A stretch of 51,708 nt of DNA from NCBI RefSeq assembly GCF_005889735.1, contig NZ_VCKY01000049.1:1-51708 (forward strand), read 5' to 3'. Of the stretch, positions 32,566-40,259 are shown piece after piece (within the stretch, counting starts at the first letter, position 1; each line of letters begins with the position of its first letter). A program made the position numbers and the translations under genes. The notes below the pieces were generated by a model. The model made no database searches. It had not been told where the DNA came from and worked only from the letters and a program-made list of their open reading frames with translations. Source of the stretch: Nonomuraea turkmeniaca. GTDB taxonomy: Bacteria; Actinomycetota; Actinomycetes; Streptosporangiales; Streptosporangiaceae.

Positions 32566-33360
32566 CTACTGGCCTGGGCGCTCCTGCTCGGCCAGGAAGT
32601 CCTCCCAGGTCCGGTGGCCGACGGCGTGCTCGGGGGCGAGGTTGGCACCGGCACGGAACGCGGACGCGGCCTTGCCGGGCGACCGGACCGGCAGGATCAA
32701 CCGGCGCTTCCCGGCGGCCTTGAGGTAGTCGCGGGCCAGCTCCTCCATCCTGTACACGCGCGGCCCGGCGATGTCCGGCACGAGCCCGGCCGGCTTGTCC
32801 AAGGCGAGCTCGGCCAGCCGGGCCGCCACCTCACCGGTGTCGACCGGCTGGAACCGGACACCACCCCACGTCATCAAGACCGGCAGCTTGGCCATCAGCC
32901 CCAGCGTCAGCCAGATCCAGTCGTGGAACTGGGTGGCCCGCAGCGTGGTCCACGGCAGGCCGGACTCGGCGATGATCTGCTCGGCCTCTCGCTTGGCCGC
33001 GAAGTAGCCGAACATGGCGCGGTCGACGGCACTGACGACCGGCACCCGGTCGACGCCGACGACCGAGATGTACACCACATGCGGGGCACCCGCCCGCGCC
33101 GCCGCCTCCACCAGGTTCCGAGCCTTGACCTCATCGCCCTTGGCGCTGCCCGCGCAGTGCACGATCGTCTCCACCCCGTCCACTGCGGCCTGGAGCCCCT
33201 CGCCGGTGGACACGTCGCCGGTCACGTACTCGATGCCCTTCTCAGGTCCGTGGCCGCCTCGGCTGAGCACCCGTACGGCGCACCCGGCCTCCTGCAGCAT
33301 CGGCGCCAGCAGGCGCCCCAGCGTGCCCGTCCCACCGGTCACCAGAATCGTCGACGTCAT
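32566..33360 (-). CDS. NmrA-like NAD(P)-binding protein (atypical SDR)
   Basis: 264 residues from the ATG 33358-33360. The Rossmann start ILVTGGTGTLGRLLAPMLQ has the GGXGXXG dinucleotide motif. VETIVHCAGSAKGDEVKARN and HVVYISVVGVDRV replace the usual SDR active site, and the YxxxK-like FGYFAAKREAEQII is retained. This pattern fits atypical SDR/NmrA proteins, which act as redox sensors or NAD(P)H-dependent reductases. Divergent from the NRPS gene. Confidence 0.87.
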   Translation of the reverse strand: MTSTILVTGGTGTLGRLLAPMLQEAGCAVRVLSRGGHGPEKGIEYVTGDVSTGEGLQAAVDGVETIVHCAGSAKGDEVKARNLVEAAARAGAPHVVYISVVGVDRVPVVSAVDRAMFGYFAAKREAEQIIAESGLPWTTLRATQFHDWIWLTLGLMAKLPVLMTWGGVRFQPVDTGEVAARLAELALDKPAGLVPDIAGPRVYRMEELARDYLKAAGKRRLILPVRSPGKAASAFRAGANLAPEHAVGHRTWEDFLAEQERPGQ

Positions 33361-33383
33361 CGCCTTCTCCAAACTCGTTTCGT

Positions 33384-33404
33384 GGGTCACTGCTGAGGTG
33401 ACCC
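33384..33404. promoter_or_regulatory. Inverted repeat GGGTCAC-N7-GTGACCC
   Basis: Perfect 7-bp arms separated by 7 bases, 24 bp upstream of the NmrA-like start, in the divergent region 33361-33584. Candidate operator for the NmrA-like gene, possibly also for the NRPS gene. Confidence 0.45.
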
Positions 33405-33584
33405 CGGGCGAGAGAGGAATGTGACGGGGGCGTGGGTTTCCAGGATCGGGCGGCTTCAGGAATAGCATCGGTTGTCGAGGCCGTTGGGCACGGGGGTGGC
33501 ACGAAGGCCACGATGGATCCGGATGCCGCGGCATATGCCCTCCCGGGGGAGGCGCCACCGACCGCCTGACTCAGGGAGCAGCGT

Positions 33585-36500
33585 TTGTCTCGCAACTCGG
33601 CCGATTTACGCCCGAAGACCGCGTCCGCCATCTATCCCGCCGGCCTCCTGGCGCCGCCACCGCGCACGTTGCTCGACATCCTCGACGAGACCACGCGCCT
33701 TCATCCGGAGGCGCTCGCGCTGGACGACGGCGCCGTGCGCCTGGACTACCGCTCGTTGCGGGCGGAGGTGGACCGGGTCGCCGCCGAGCTCGCCGAAGCC
33801 GGCATCGGCCGCGGTGCCAGGGTCGGCGTGCGCATCGCGTCGGGCACCGCCGGGTTGTACGTCTCCATCCTCGCCGTCCTCGCGACCGGCGCCGCTTACG
33901 TGCCCGTCGACGCCGACGACCCGGACGAGCGGGCCGAACTGGTCTTCGCCGAGGCCGGGGTGGACGCCGTCATCGCCGGCAAGCTGACGGTCGACGGGGG
34001 CGCGCCGCTCGGAAGCGGGCGTGGGGTGACGCCGCCGCTCCCGGACGACGACGCGTGGATCATCTTCACGTCCGGGTCCACCGGCAAGCCGAAGGGCGTC
34101 GCGGTGACGCACCGGTCCGCGGCCGCGTTCGCCGACGCGGAAGCGGGACTCTTCCTGCGGGAGCGGCCGCTGGGCCCCGGCGACCGGGTGCTGGCCGGGC
34201 TCTCCGTGGCCTTCGACGCCTCCTGCGAGGAGATGTGGCTGGCCTGGCGGCACGGCGCCTGCCTCGTGCCCGCGCCCAGAGCCCTCGTACGCACCGGAAT
34301 GGACCTGGGACCCTGGCTGGAGGCCCAGCGCATCACGGCCGTCTCGACCGTGCCGACGCTGGCCGCGCTCTGGCCCGTCGAGCATCTCGGCGGGATCCGG
34401 CTGCTCATCTTCGGCGGGGAGGCGTGCCCTCCCGAGCTGGCGGAGCGGCTCGCCGTACCGGGGCGAGAGGTGTGGAACACCTACGGGCCCACCGAGGCGA
34501 CGGTGGTCGCGTCCGCGGCCCGGCTCACGGGCGACGGGCCCGTACGCATCGGGCTGCCCCTCGACGGCTGGGACCTGGCGGTGGTCGGCGACTCGGGCGA
34601 GCCGGTGGCCATGGGCGAGAGCGGCGAGCTGGTCATCGGGGGCGTCGGCCTGGCACGCTACCTGGACCCGGTGAAGGACGCCGAGAAGTACGCGCCGCTG
34701 CCGTCGCTGGGCTGGGAACGCGCCTACCGCAGCGGTGACCTGGTACGTGCCGACCCCGAGGGCCTCGTCTTCATCGGCCGGGCCGACGACCAGGTGAAGC
34801 TCGGCGGGCGCCGGATCGAGCTGGGCGAGGTGGACGCCGCGTTACAGGCGTTGCCCGGCGTCACCGGCGCGGCCTCCGCCGTCCGCACCGCGGGCGGCGG
34901 GCACCAGGTGCTCGTGGGGTACGTCGTCACCGGGCCCGGCTTCGACACCGGCGAGGCGCGCGAGCTGCTCGCCGACTCGCTGCCCGCCGCCCTGGTGCCG
35001 CGCCTGGCGCCGGTCGGCTCGCTCCCGACCAGGACCTCCGGCAAGATCGATCGGGATGCGCTGCCCTGGCCGCTGGCCGAGCCGACCACGGCCGAGGCCG
35101 AGTGGAGCCCGGCCGAGGCGCTGCTGGCGGAGCGGTGGGCCGGCATCCTCGGCGTGGCGCCTGAAGGGCCCGGCGCGGACTTCTTCGCCGACGGCGGCAC
35201 CAGTCTGGCCGCGGCCAGGCTGGTGTCCGTGCTGCGCCCCGACTACCCGGACGTGGCGGTCGGCGACGTGTACGCGCGGCCGACGCTCGCCGGGCTGGCG
35301 CGGCTCCTGGTCGCGAGCAGCGAGCAAGAGCCCGCGCGGCCGCCCGTCGTGCCCATGCCCCGGCGGGCCGCCCTGGTGCAGTCCCTGCTCATGGTTCCGC
35401 TGCTCACCGTCGGCGCGATGCGCTGGATCGTGCTGCTCGCCGCACTCAACAACCTGCTCGCGCCGGCGTGGGCGCCGGCTCTGTCATGGTGGTGGGTGGC
35501 CCTGGGCGGGCTGGCGTTCGTCACCCCCATGGGACGGATGGGCCTGTCCGCGGCGCTGGCGCGGCTGCTGCTGCGCGGCGTACGGCCGGGCAGCCACCCG
35601 CGCGGTGGCGACGTCCATCTGAGGCTGTGGTTCGCCGAGCAGTTCGCGGCCAGGCTCGGTGTGCCCGACCTGGCCAGTGCGCCGTGGATGGCGTGGTACG
35701 CCCGGCTGCTCGGCGCCAAGGTGGGCCCGGACGCCGACCTGCACTCACCCCCGCCCGTCACAGGACTGCTCAGGCTGGGCCGGGGCGCGTCGGTCGAGCA
35801 GGAGGTCGACCTCACCGGCCATTGGTACGACGGCGACCTGCTGCACATCGGCGAGATCCGGATCGGCGCGGGCGCCACCGTCGGCTCCCGCTCGACGCTG
35901 CTGCCCGGTGCGAGGATCGGGAAGAACTCCCGGGTAGCCCCGGGGTCGGCGGTCACCGGCACCGTACCCTCAGGCGAGTTGTGGGCAGGCGCGCCGGCGT
36001 TCAGGCAGGGCAAGGCACGCAAGCCAGGAGAGCGGGCCGGCCGGTCCCGCTTCTGGGCGTCGCTGTACGGCTTGACCGCCATCGTGCTCAGCCTGCTGCC
36101 GGCGGTCGCGACGGGAGCCGGTCTCGCGGTGCTGGCCGCGTTCGCCGGGGACGCCCGCACGCTCGGCGCGGCCCTCACCGCCGCCCTGGCCGGCGTGCCG
36201 CTGGCGACGATCACCGGCATGGCGGCCTTCGCCCTGATCACGCTGGTCAGCGTGCGGCTGCTCGGGCTGCGCCTGCGCCCGGGTCAACACCCGGTGCACA
36301 GCCGCCAGGCGTGGCAGGCCTGGGCGACGGGACGGCTGATGGCCTCGGCGCGCGTCTGGCTCTTCCCGCTGTACGCGAGCGTCCTGACCCCCGCGTGGCT
36401 GCGGGCCCTCGGTATGAAGGTGGGCCGCGGCGTCGAGCTGTCCACGGTCCTCGCGCTGCCCACGATGACCTCGGTCGGCGATGGCGCCTTCCTGGCGGAC

Positions 36501-37430
36501 GACACCATGGTCGCCCCGTACGAGCTCGACGGCGGCTGGATGCGCATCGCGTCCGCCCGGATCGGCAAGCGTGCCTTCCTCGGCAATTCCGGGATGACCG
36601 CACCGGGCCGCAAGGTGCCCAAGGACGGCCTGGTCGGGGTGCTGTCGGCGGCGCCGAAGAAGGCCAAGTCCGGCTCGTCGTACGTGGGCATGCCGCCCAT
36701 GGAGCTGCGCCGCACCGCCGAAGAGGCCGACAGGAGCCGGACCTACGACCCACCGGCGCGGTTCAAGGCGGCGCGAGCGCTCGTCGAGGGGTTCCGCGTG
36801 GTGCCCGCGATGTGCGCGGTCGCGCTCGCCGTCCTCGTCGCGGCCGCCTTCGAAGGGCTCGCGGCACGGTACGGCTTCGCCGCGGCGGCCGCCCTGTCCG
36901 GCGTGGTCATGCTGGTCGCCGGGGTGGTCGCGGCGGCGGTCGCGACGGCCGCCAAGTGGGCGCTGGTCGGCCGGATCCCGGCCGGGAACCAGCCGCTGTG
37001 GAGCTCGTTCGTGTGGCTCAACGAGCTGGCGGACAACTTCGTGGAGGTCCTGGCCGCGCCCTGGTTCGCGCAGCCGTGGCTGGGCACGGCGCCGCTCAAC
37101 GTGTGGCTGCGCTCGCTCGGGGCACGCATTGGACATGGGGTCACGTGTGACACGTACTGGCTGCCCGAGGCGGATCTGGTGACACTCGGCGACGGCGCGT
37201 GCGTCAACCGGGGCTGCGTCCTGCAGACGCATCTCTTCCATGACCGGGTCATGAGCATGGACACGGTGACGCTCGAGGCCGGCGCGACGCTGGGCCCGCA
37301 CGGCGTGGTCCTGCCGGCCGCACGGGTGGGCGCCGACACCACGATCGGTCCCGCCTCGCTGGTCATGCGCGGGGAGACCGTGCCGAGCCGGGCCAGGTGG
37401 TTCGGCAACCCCATCGCGGCGTGGCGATGA
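33585..37430 (+). CDS. Pls/PosA-type membrane NRPS (predicted poly-lysine-like synthetase)
   Basis: 1281 residues, TTG start at 33585 with GGGAG upstream. The adenylation domain (about 25-500) has FTSGSTGKPKG (A3), NTYGPTEAT (A5), YRSGDLV (A7), RADDQVKLGGRRIELGE (A8) and TSGKIDR (A10). A carrier domain follows with DFFADGGTSLAAARLV (phosphopantetheine Ser about 539). Then come three repeats of a TM pair (about 598-662, 827-895, 1070-1128), each followed by a hexapeptide/left-handed-helix domain. This is the Pls epsilon-poly-L-lysine synthetase layout, without a normal condensation or thioesterase domain. Aligning by eye to GrsA, pocket positions read D-A-E-S-I-G-T-V-V-K, close to the known Lys code DAESIGSVCK. 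The stop overlaps the peptidase gene. Confidence 0.9.
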   Translation: MSRNSADLRPKTASAIYPAGLLAPPPRTLLDILDETTRLHPEALALDDGAVRLDYRSLRAEVDRVAAELAEAGIGRGARVGVRIASGTAGLYVSILAVLATGAAYVPVDADDPDERAELVFAEAGVDAVIAGKLTVDGGAPLGSGRGVTPPLPDDDAWIIFTSGSTGKPKGVAVTHRSAAAFADAEAGLFLRERPLGPGDRVLAGLSVAFDASCEEMWLAWRHGACLVPAPRALVRTGMDLGPWLEAQRITAVSTVPTLAALWPVEHLGGIRLLIFGGEACPPELAERLAVPGREVWNTYGPTEATVVASAARLTGDGPVRIGLPLDGWDLAVVGDSGEPVAMGESGELVIGGVGLARYLDPVKDAEKYAPLPSLGWERAYRSGDLVRADPEGLVFIGRADDQVKLGGRRIELGEVDAALQALPGVTGAASAVRTAGGGHQVLVGYVVTGPGFDTGEARELLADSLPAALVPRLAPVGSLPTRTSGKIDRDALPWPLAEPTTAEAEWSPAEALLAERWAGILGVAPEGPGADFFADGGTSLAAARLVSVLRPDYPDVAVGDVYARPTLAGLARLLVASSEQEPARPPVVPMPRRAALVQSLLMVPLLTVGAMRWIVLLAALNNLLAPAWAPALSWWWVALGGLAFVTPMGRMGLSAALARLLLRGVRPGSHPRGGDVHLRLWFAEQFAARLGVPDLASAPWMAWYARLLGAKVGPDADLHSPPPVTGLLRLGRGASVEQEVDLTGHWYDGDLLHIGEIRIGAGATVGSRSTLLPGARIGKNSRVAPGSAVTGTVPSGELWAGAPAFRQGKARKPGERAGRSRFWASLYGLTAIVLSLLPAVATGAGLAVLAAFAGDARTLGAALTAALAGVPLATITGMAAFALITLVSVRLLGLRLRPGQHPVHSRQAWQAWATGRLMASARVWLFPLYASVLTPAWLRALGMKVGRGVELSTVLALPTMTSVGDGAFLADDTMVAPYELDGGWMRIASARIGKRAFLGNSGMTAPGRKVPKDGLVGVLSAAPKKAKSGSSYVGMPPMELRRTAEEADRSRTYDPPARFKAARALVEGFRVVPAMCAVALAVLVAAAFEGLAARYGFAAAAALSGVVMLVAGVVAAAVATAAKWALVGRIPAGNQPLWSSFVWLNELADNFVEVLAAPWFAQPWLGTAPLNVWLRSLGARIGHGVTCDTYWLPEADLVTLGDGACVNRGCVLQTHLFHDRVMSMDTVTLEAGATLGPHGVVLPAARVGADTTIGPASLVMRGETVPSRARWFGNPIAAWR

Positions 37431-38713
37431 CGTCGTACTTCCCTGAGCACGGCGACCACCGGTACGGCGTTTCGCACTACGACCTGACGCTGAAGTACCG
37501 GGTCGCGGCCAATCGGCTCGATGGCACGGCCCGGCTCACGGTGTCCGCCGCCGAACCCCTCAGCGCCCTCGACCTGGACCTCGGCAGGTTCCGGATCTCG
37601 GGCGTCACCGTGGACGGCCGCTCCGCCCGCTACGTGCACGGCAAGGGCAAGCTGCGCGTGACCCTGCCCAGGCCGCTGCCCGCGGGAGCGCGCGCCGGCA
37701 TCGAGGTGCGCTACTCGGGCAGCCCCGTACCGGTGCCGAGCCTTTGGGGCGGCCTGGGCTGGGAGGAGCTGACCGACGGCGCGCTCGTCGCCGGCCAGCC
37801 GATCGGCGCGCCTTCGTGGTTCCCGTGCAACGACCGGCCCGGCGACAAGGCGTCCTACCGGATCTCCGTGACCACCGCGTCGCCGTACCAGGTCATCGCG
37901 AACGGGGTGCTCGTCGCCAAGCGCCGCACGGCCGGGAACACGACGTGGATCTACGACCAGACCGAGCCCATGGCGACCTACCTGGCGAGCGTGCAGATCG
38001 GGCGCTACCAGCTCTCCGAGATCGCCGGCACCCGGCTCGCCCACCCGGCGCGCCTCGCCACGCGCGTACGACGCGACTTCGGCCGGCAGGGCGAGATGAT
38101 GGCGCTGTTCACCGACCGGTTCGGGCCCTATCCGTTCACCGGCTACACCGTCGTGGTGACCGACGACGACCTGGACATCCCGGTCGAGGCCCAGGCCATG
38201 TCGATCTTCGGCAGGAACCATGTGGACGGCATGCGCGGGTTCGAACGCCTCATCGCGCACGAGCTGGCGCACCAGTGGTTCGGCAACAGCCTCACCGTGG
38301 CCTGCTGGCGCGACATCTGGCTGCAGGAGGGCTTCGCCGCCTACGCCGAGTGGCTCTGGTCGGAGGCGTCAGGCGGCCCGCCCGCCGCCGACCACGCCCA
38401 GCGCTGGCACCACCGGCTCACCCAGCTCCCGCAGGACTTCGTCCTGGCCGATCCCGGCGCGGCCATGTTGTTCGACGACCGCGTCTACAAGCGCGGCGCG
38501 CTGGCCCTGCACGCGTTGCGCCAAGCCCTGGGCGACGAGATCTTCTTTCCGGTCCTGCGCGCCTGGACGACCGAGCACCGGCACGGGAGCGTCACCACGC
38601 AGGAGTTCGCCGGACACGTCCAGCGGCACACCTCGCGACCGGTCGGGCCGCTGCTGTCCGCCTGGCTGCACGACAAACCGCTGCCTCCCGTGGCGCCACT
38701 GCCACGCCGGTGA
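37427..38713 (+). CDS. M1-family zinc aminopeptidase coupled to the NRPS
   Basis: 428 residues from the ATG at 37427, overlapping the NRPS stop by four bases. An N-terminal beta domain (YDLTLKYRVAANRLDGTARL) precedes the gluzincin core: AQAMSIFGRNHVDG, zinc motif HELAHQWFG (about 277-285) and the third ligand in WLQEGFAAYAEWLW. The C-terminal helical half is shorter than in full-size M1 enzymes (~850 aa), giving a compact form. No signal peptide. Coupling to a Pls-type synthetase recalls poly-lysine producers, which carry a product-degrading peptidase; self-protection or product trimming is my inference. Confidence 0.9.
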   Translation: MTSYFPEHGDHRYGVSHYDLTLKYRVAANRLDGTARLTVSAAEPLSALDLDLGRFRISGVTVDGRSARYVHGKGKLRVTLPRPLPAGARAGIEVRYSGSPVPVPSLWGGLGWEELTDGALVAGQPIGAPSWFPCNDRPGDKASYRISVTTASPYQVIANGVLVAKRRTAGNTTWIYDQTEPMATYLASVQIGRYQLSEIAGTRLAHPARLATRVRRDFGRQGEMMALFTDRFGPYPFTGYTVVVTDDDLDIPVEAQAMSIFGRNHVDGMRGFERLIAHELAHQWFGNSLTVACWRDIWLQEGFAAYAEWLWSEASGGPPAADHAQRWHHRLTQLPQDFVLADPGAAMLFDDRVYKRGALALHALRQALGDEIFFPVLRAWTTEHRHGSVTTQEFAGHVQRHTSRPVGPLLSAWLHDKPLPPVAPLPRR

Positions 38714-38717
38714 ACCC

Positions 38718-38734
38718 GGCGGCGTTCAGCCGCC
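38718..38734 (+). terminator. Small hairpin after the aminopeptidase gene
   Basis: GGCGGC (38718-38723) and GCCGCC (38729-38734) with a 5-base loop, 4 bp after the stop. No strong T run. Confidence 0.45.
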
Positions 38735-38805
38735 CTTGGTGGTGGACAGTGGTCGCGCCGGTGGGGCGGGCTCCCTTCAGCCCACGGTCCAGTGGGGCAA
38801 GGGGT

Positions 38806-38840
38806 GGGTGCCGCCGGGCAGGCTGCTCCAGGCGGCACCC
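38806..38840 (-). terminator. Hairpin between aminopeptidase and cvnD3
   Basis: Perfect 10-bp stem GGGTGCCGCC (38806-38815)/GGCGGCACCC (38831-38840) with a 15-base loop, 10 bp after the cvnD3 stop on the minus strand. Likely terminates the third conservon. Confidence 0.6.
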
Positions 38841-38850
38841 GGTGCACGTC

Positions 38851-39429
38851 TTATACGGGCGTGTGCATGTGGCGGGTCAGAGCATGCTCCACCAAGGTGA
38901 TCAAGGTTGACTTGACGGAGTCGCGTTGCCTCGCGTCCAGGCGCACGATCGGGATGTGGCCGCCGATCGACAGGGCCTCGCGGATCTCCTCCTCCGCGTG
39001 CCCGAACTGGCCGTCCCAGCCGTTGATGCCGATCACGAACGGCAGTTTCGCCTCTTCGAAGTAGTCGATGGCCGGGAAGCTGTCGGCCAGGCGGCGGGTG
39101 TCCACCAGGACGACCGCGCCGATCGCCCCACGTACCAGGTCGTCCCACATGAACCAGAACCGGTGCTGTCCGGGCGTGCCGAACAGGTACAGGATCAGGT
39201 CACGGTCGAGTGAGACGCGGCCGAAGTCCATGGCGACGGTCGTGGTCGTCTTGTTCGGCGTGAGCGAGACGTCGTCGACGTGCGCGGAGGCGTCCGTCAT
39301 GACCGCCTCCGTGGTGAGCGGGAGGATTTCCGACACCGCACCCACGAACGTCGTCTTGCCCACGCCGAAGCCCCCCGCCACGACGATCTTCGTCGAGGTC
39401 AGGCCGGGGCTAGAGCCTGCGAAGTCCAC
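38851..39429 (-). CDS. cvnD: Conservon G-protein CvnD (copy 3)
   Basis: 192 residues, GTG start 39427-39429 inside the last 20 bases of cvnC. GTPase motifs GGFGVGKTTFVGAVSEI and LFGTPGQHRFWFMWDD are identical to the other copies. It diverges around ASAHVDDVSLTPNKTTTTV and at the C-terminus (ALTRHMHTPV), so copy 3 is more distant from copies 1 and 2 than those are from each other. Confidence 0.92.
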   Translation of the reverse strand: MDFAGSSPGLTSTKIVVAGGFGVGKTTFVGAVSEILPLTTEAVMTDASAHVDDVSLTPNKTTTTVAMDFGRVSLDRDLILYLFGTPGQHRFWFMWDDLVRGAIGAVVLVDTRRLADSFPAIDYFEEAKLPFVIGINGWDGQFGHAEEEIREALSIGGHIPIVRLDARQRDSVKSTLITLVEHALTRHMHTPV

Positions 39430-39811
39430 TGAGCACCCTTTCGAGCAGGTTGAGGTCCGGCTTTCCCGCGTCCAGCGCAGGCTGGTGCACGCGGATCAGG
39501 CCCTCCGACGCCATGTCGGCGATCAGCACCCGGACCACGCCAAGGGGCTGGCGTAAAAGGGCAGAGATCTCAGCAACCGACCGGACGTTCCGGGTCAACT
39601 GAATGATCGCCTGATACTCCGGACTTAGTAGGGAAATGTCTTGGTATTCCGACGTCACGGAGGACACCAGTGCCTCCATGGCGAACTTCATCCGCGGCGC
39701 GGTGCGCCCCCCGGTCACGGCATACGGCCGTACCAGGGAGCTCGGCTTCTGCGGACGGGGAGCCGCCGGATGCGGCGGAGTACTATCACCAGCCCAACCC
39801 TGACCTGTCAC
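39410..39811 (-). CDS. cvnC: Conservon DUF742 protein CvnC (copy 3)
   Basis: 133 residues from the GTG at 39809-39811 (VTGQGW), chosen over the adjacent ATG at 39812-39814 because AGGAG is then six bases away and the start matches the VT- starts of the other copies. DUF742 core LVRPYAVTGGRTAPRMKFAM and LLRQPLGVVRVLIADMASEG; the middle (SEYQDISLLSPEYQAIIQLT) is clearly diverged from copies 1 and 2. Confidence 0.9.
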   Translation of the reverse strand: MTGQGWAGDSTPPHPAAPRPQKPSSLVRPYAVTGGRTAPRMKFAMEALVSSVTSEYQDISLLSPEYQAIIQLTRNVRSVAEISALLRQPLGVVRVLIADMASEGLIRVHQPALDAGKPDLNLLERVLSGLRRL

Positions 39812-39836
39812 CATGATCTCCTGTCACCCACCCCCG

Positions 39837-40259
39837 CTAGCGGGGGCGGGCCGCTTGCAGCTCTGCGCGTACGGCCGGGGTCAGCACCTGCCCCGCACGC
39901 TCGACCAGCAGGGTCATCTGGTAAGCCACCAGGCCCATGTCACAGTCGGGCGCGGCCAGGACCGCCAAGCAGGATCCATCACTGATGGACATGATCATCA
40001 ATAGCCCGCGCTGCATCTCGATGACAGTCTGCGTCACCATGCCGCCCTCGAAGACCCGCGCGGCGCCCTGGGTCAAACTGATCACACCAGAGGCGACCGC
40101 CGCGAGCTGGTCGGCCCGGTCCTTGGGAAAACCCTCGGAGAAGGCCAGCGGCAAACCATCGGACGAGACCACGACCGTGTGCGCGACGCCTGGCACATTG
40201 TTCACGAAGTCCGTGATCAGCCAGCTAATGCCGCGTGCTCCCTGGCTCATCTCTCTCAT
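39837..40259 (-). CDS. cvnB: Conservon roadblock/LC7 protein CvnB (copy 3)
   Basis: 140 residues; the ATG 40257-40259 overlaps the cvnA stop (ATGA). Roadblock fold with GVAHTVVVSSDGLPLAFSEG and GSCLAVLAAPDCDMGLVAYQ. About one residue in six differs from copies 1 and 2, mainly in the first third. Confidence 0.92.
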   Translation of the reverse strand: MREMSQGARGISWLITDFVNNVPGVAHTVVVSSDGLPLAFSEGFPKDRADQLAAVASGVISLTQGAARVFEGGMVTQTVIEMQRGLLMIMSISDGSCLAVLAAPDCDMGLVAYQMTLLVERAGQVLTPAVRAELQAARPR

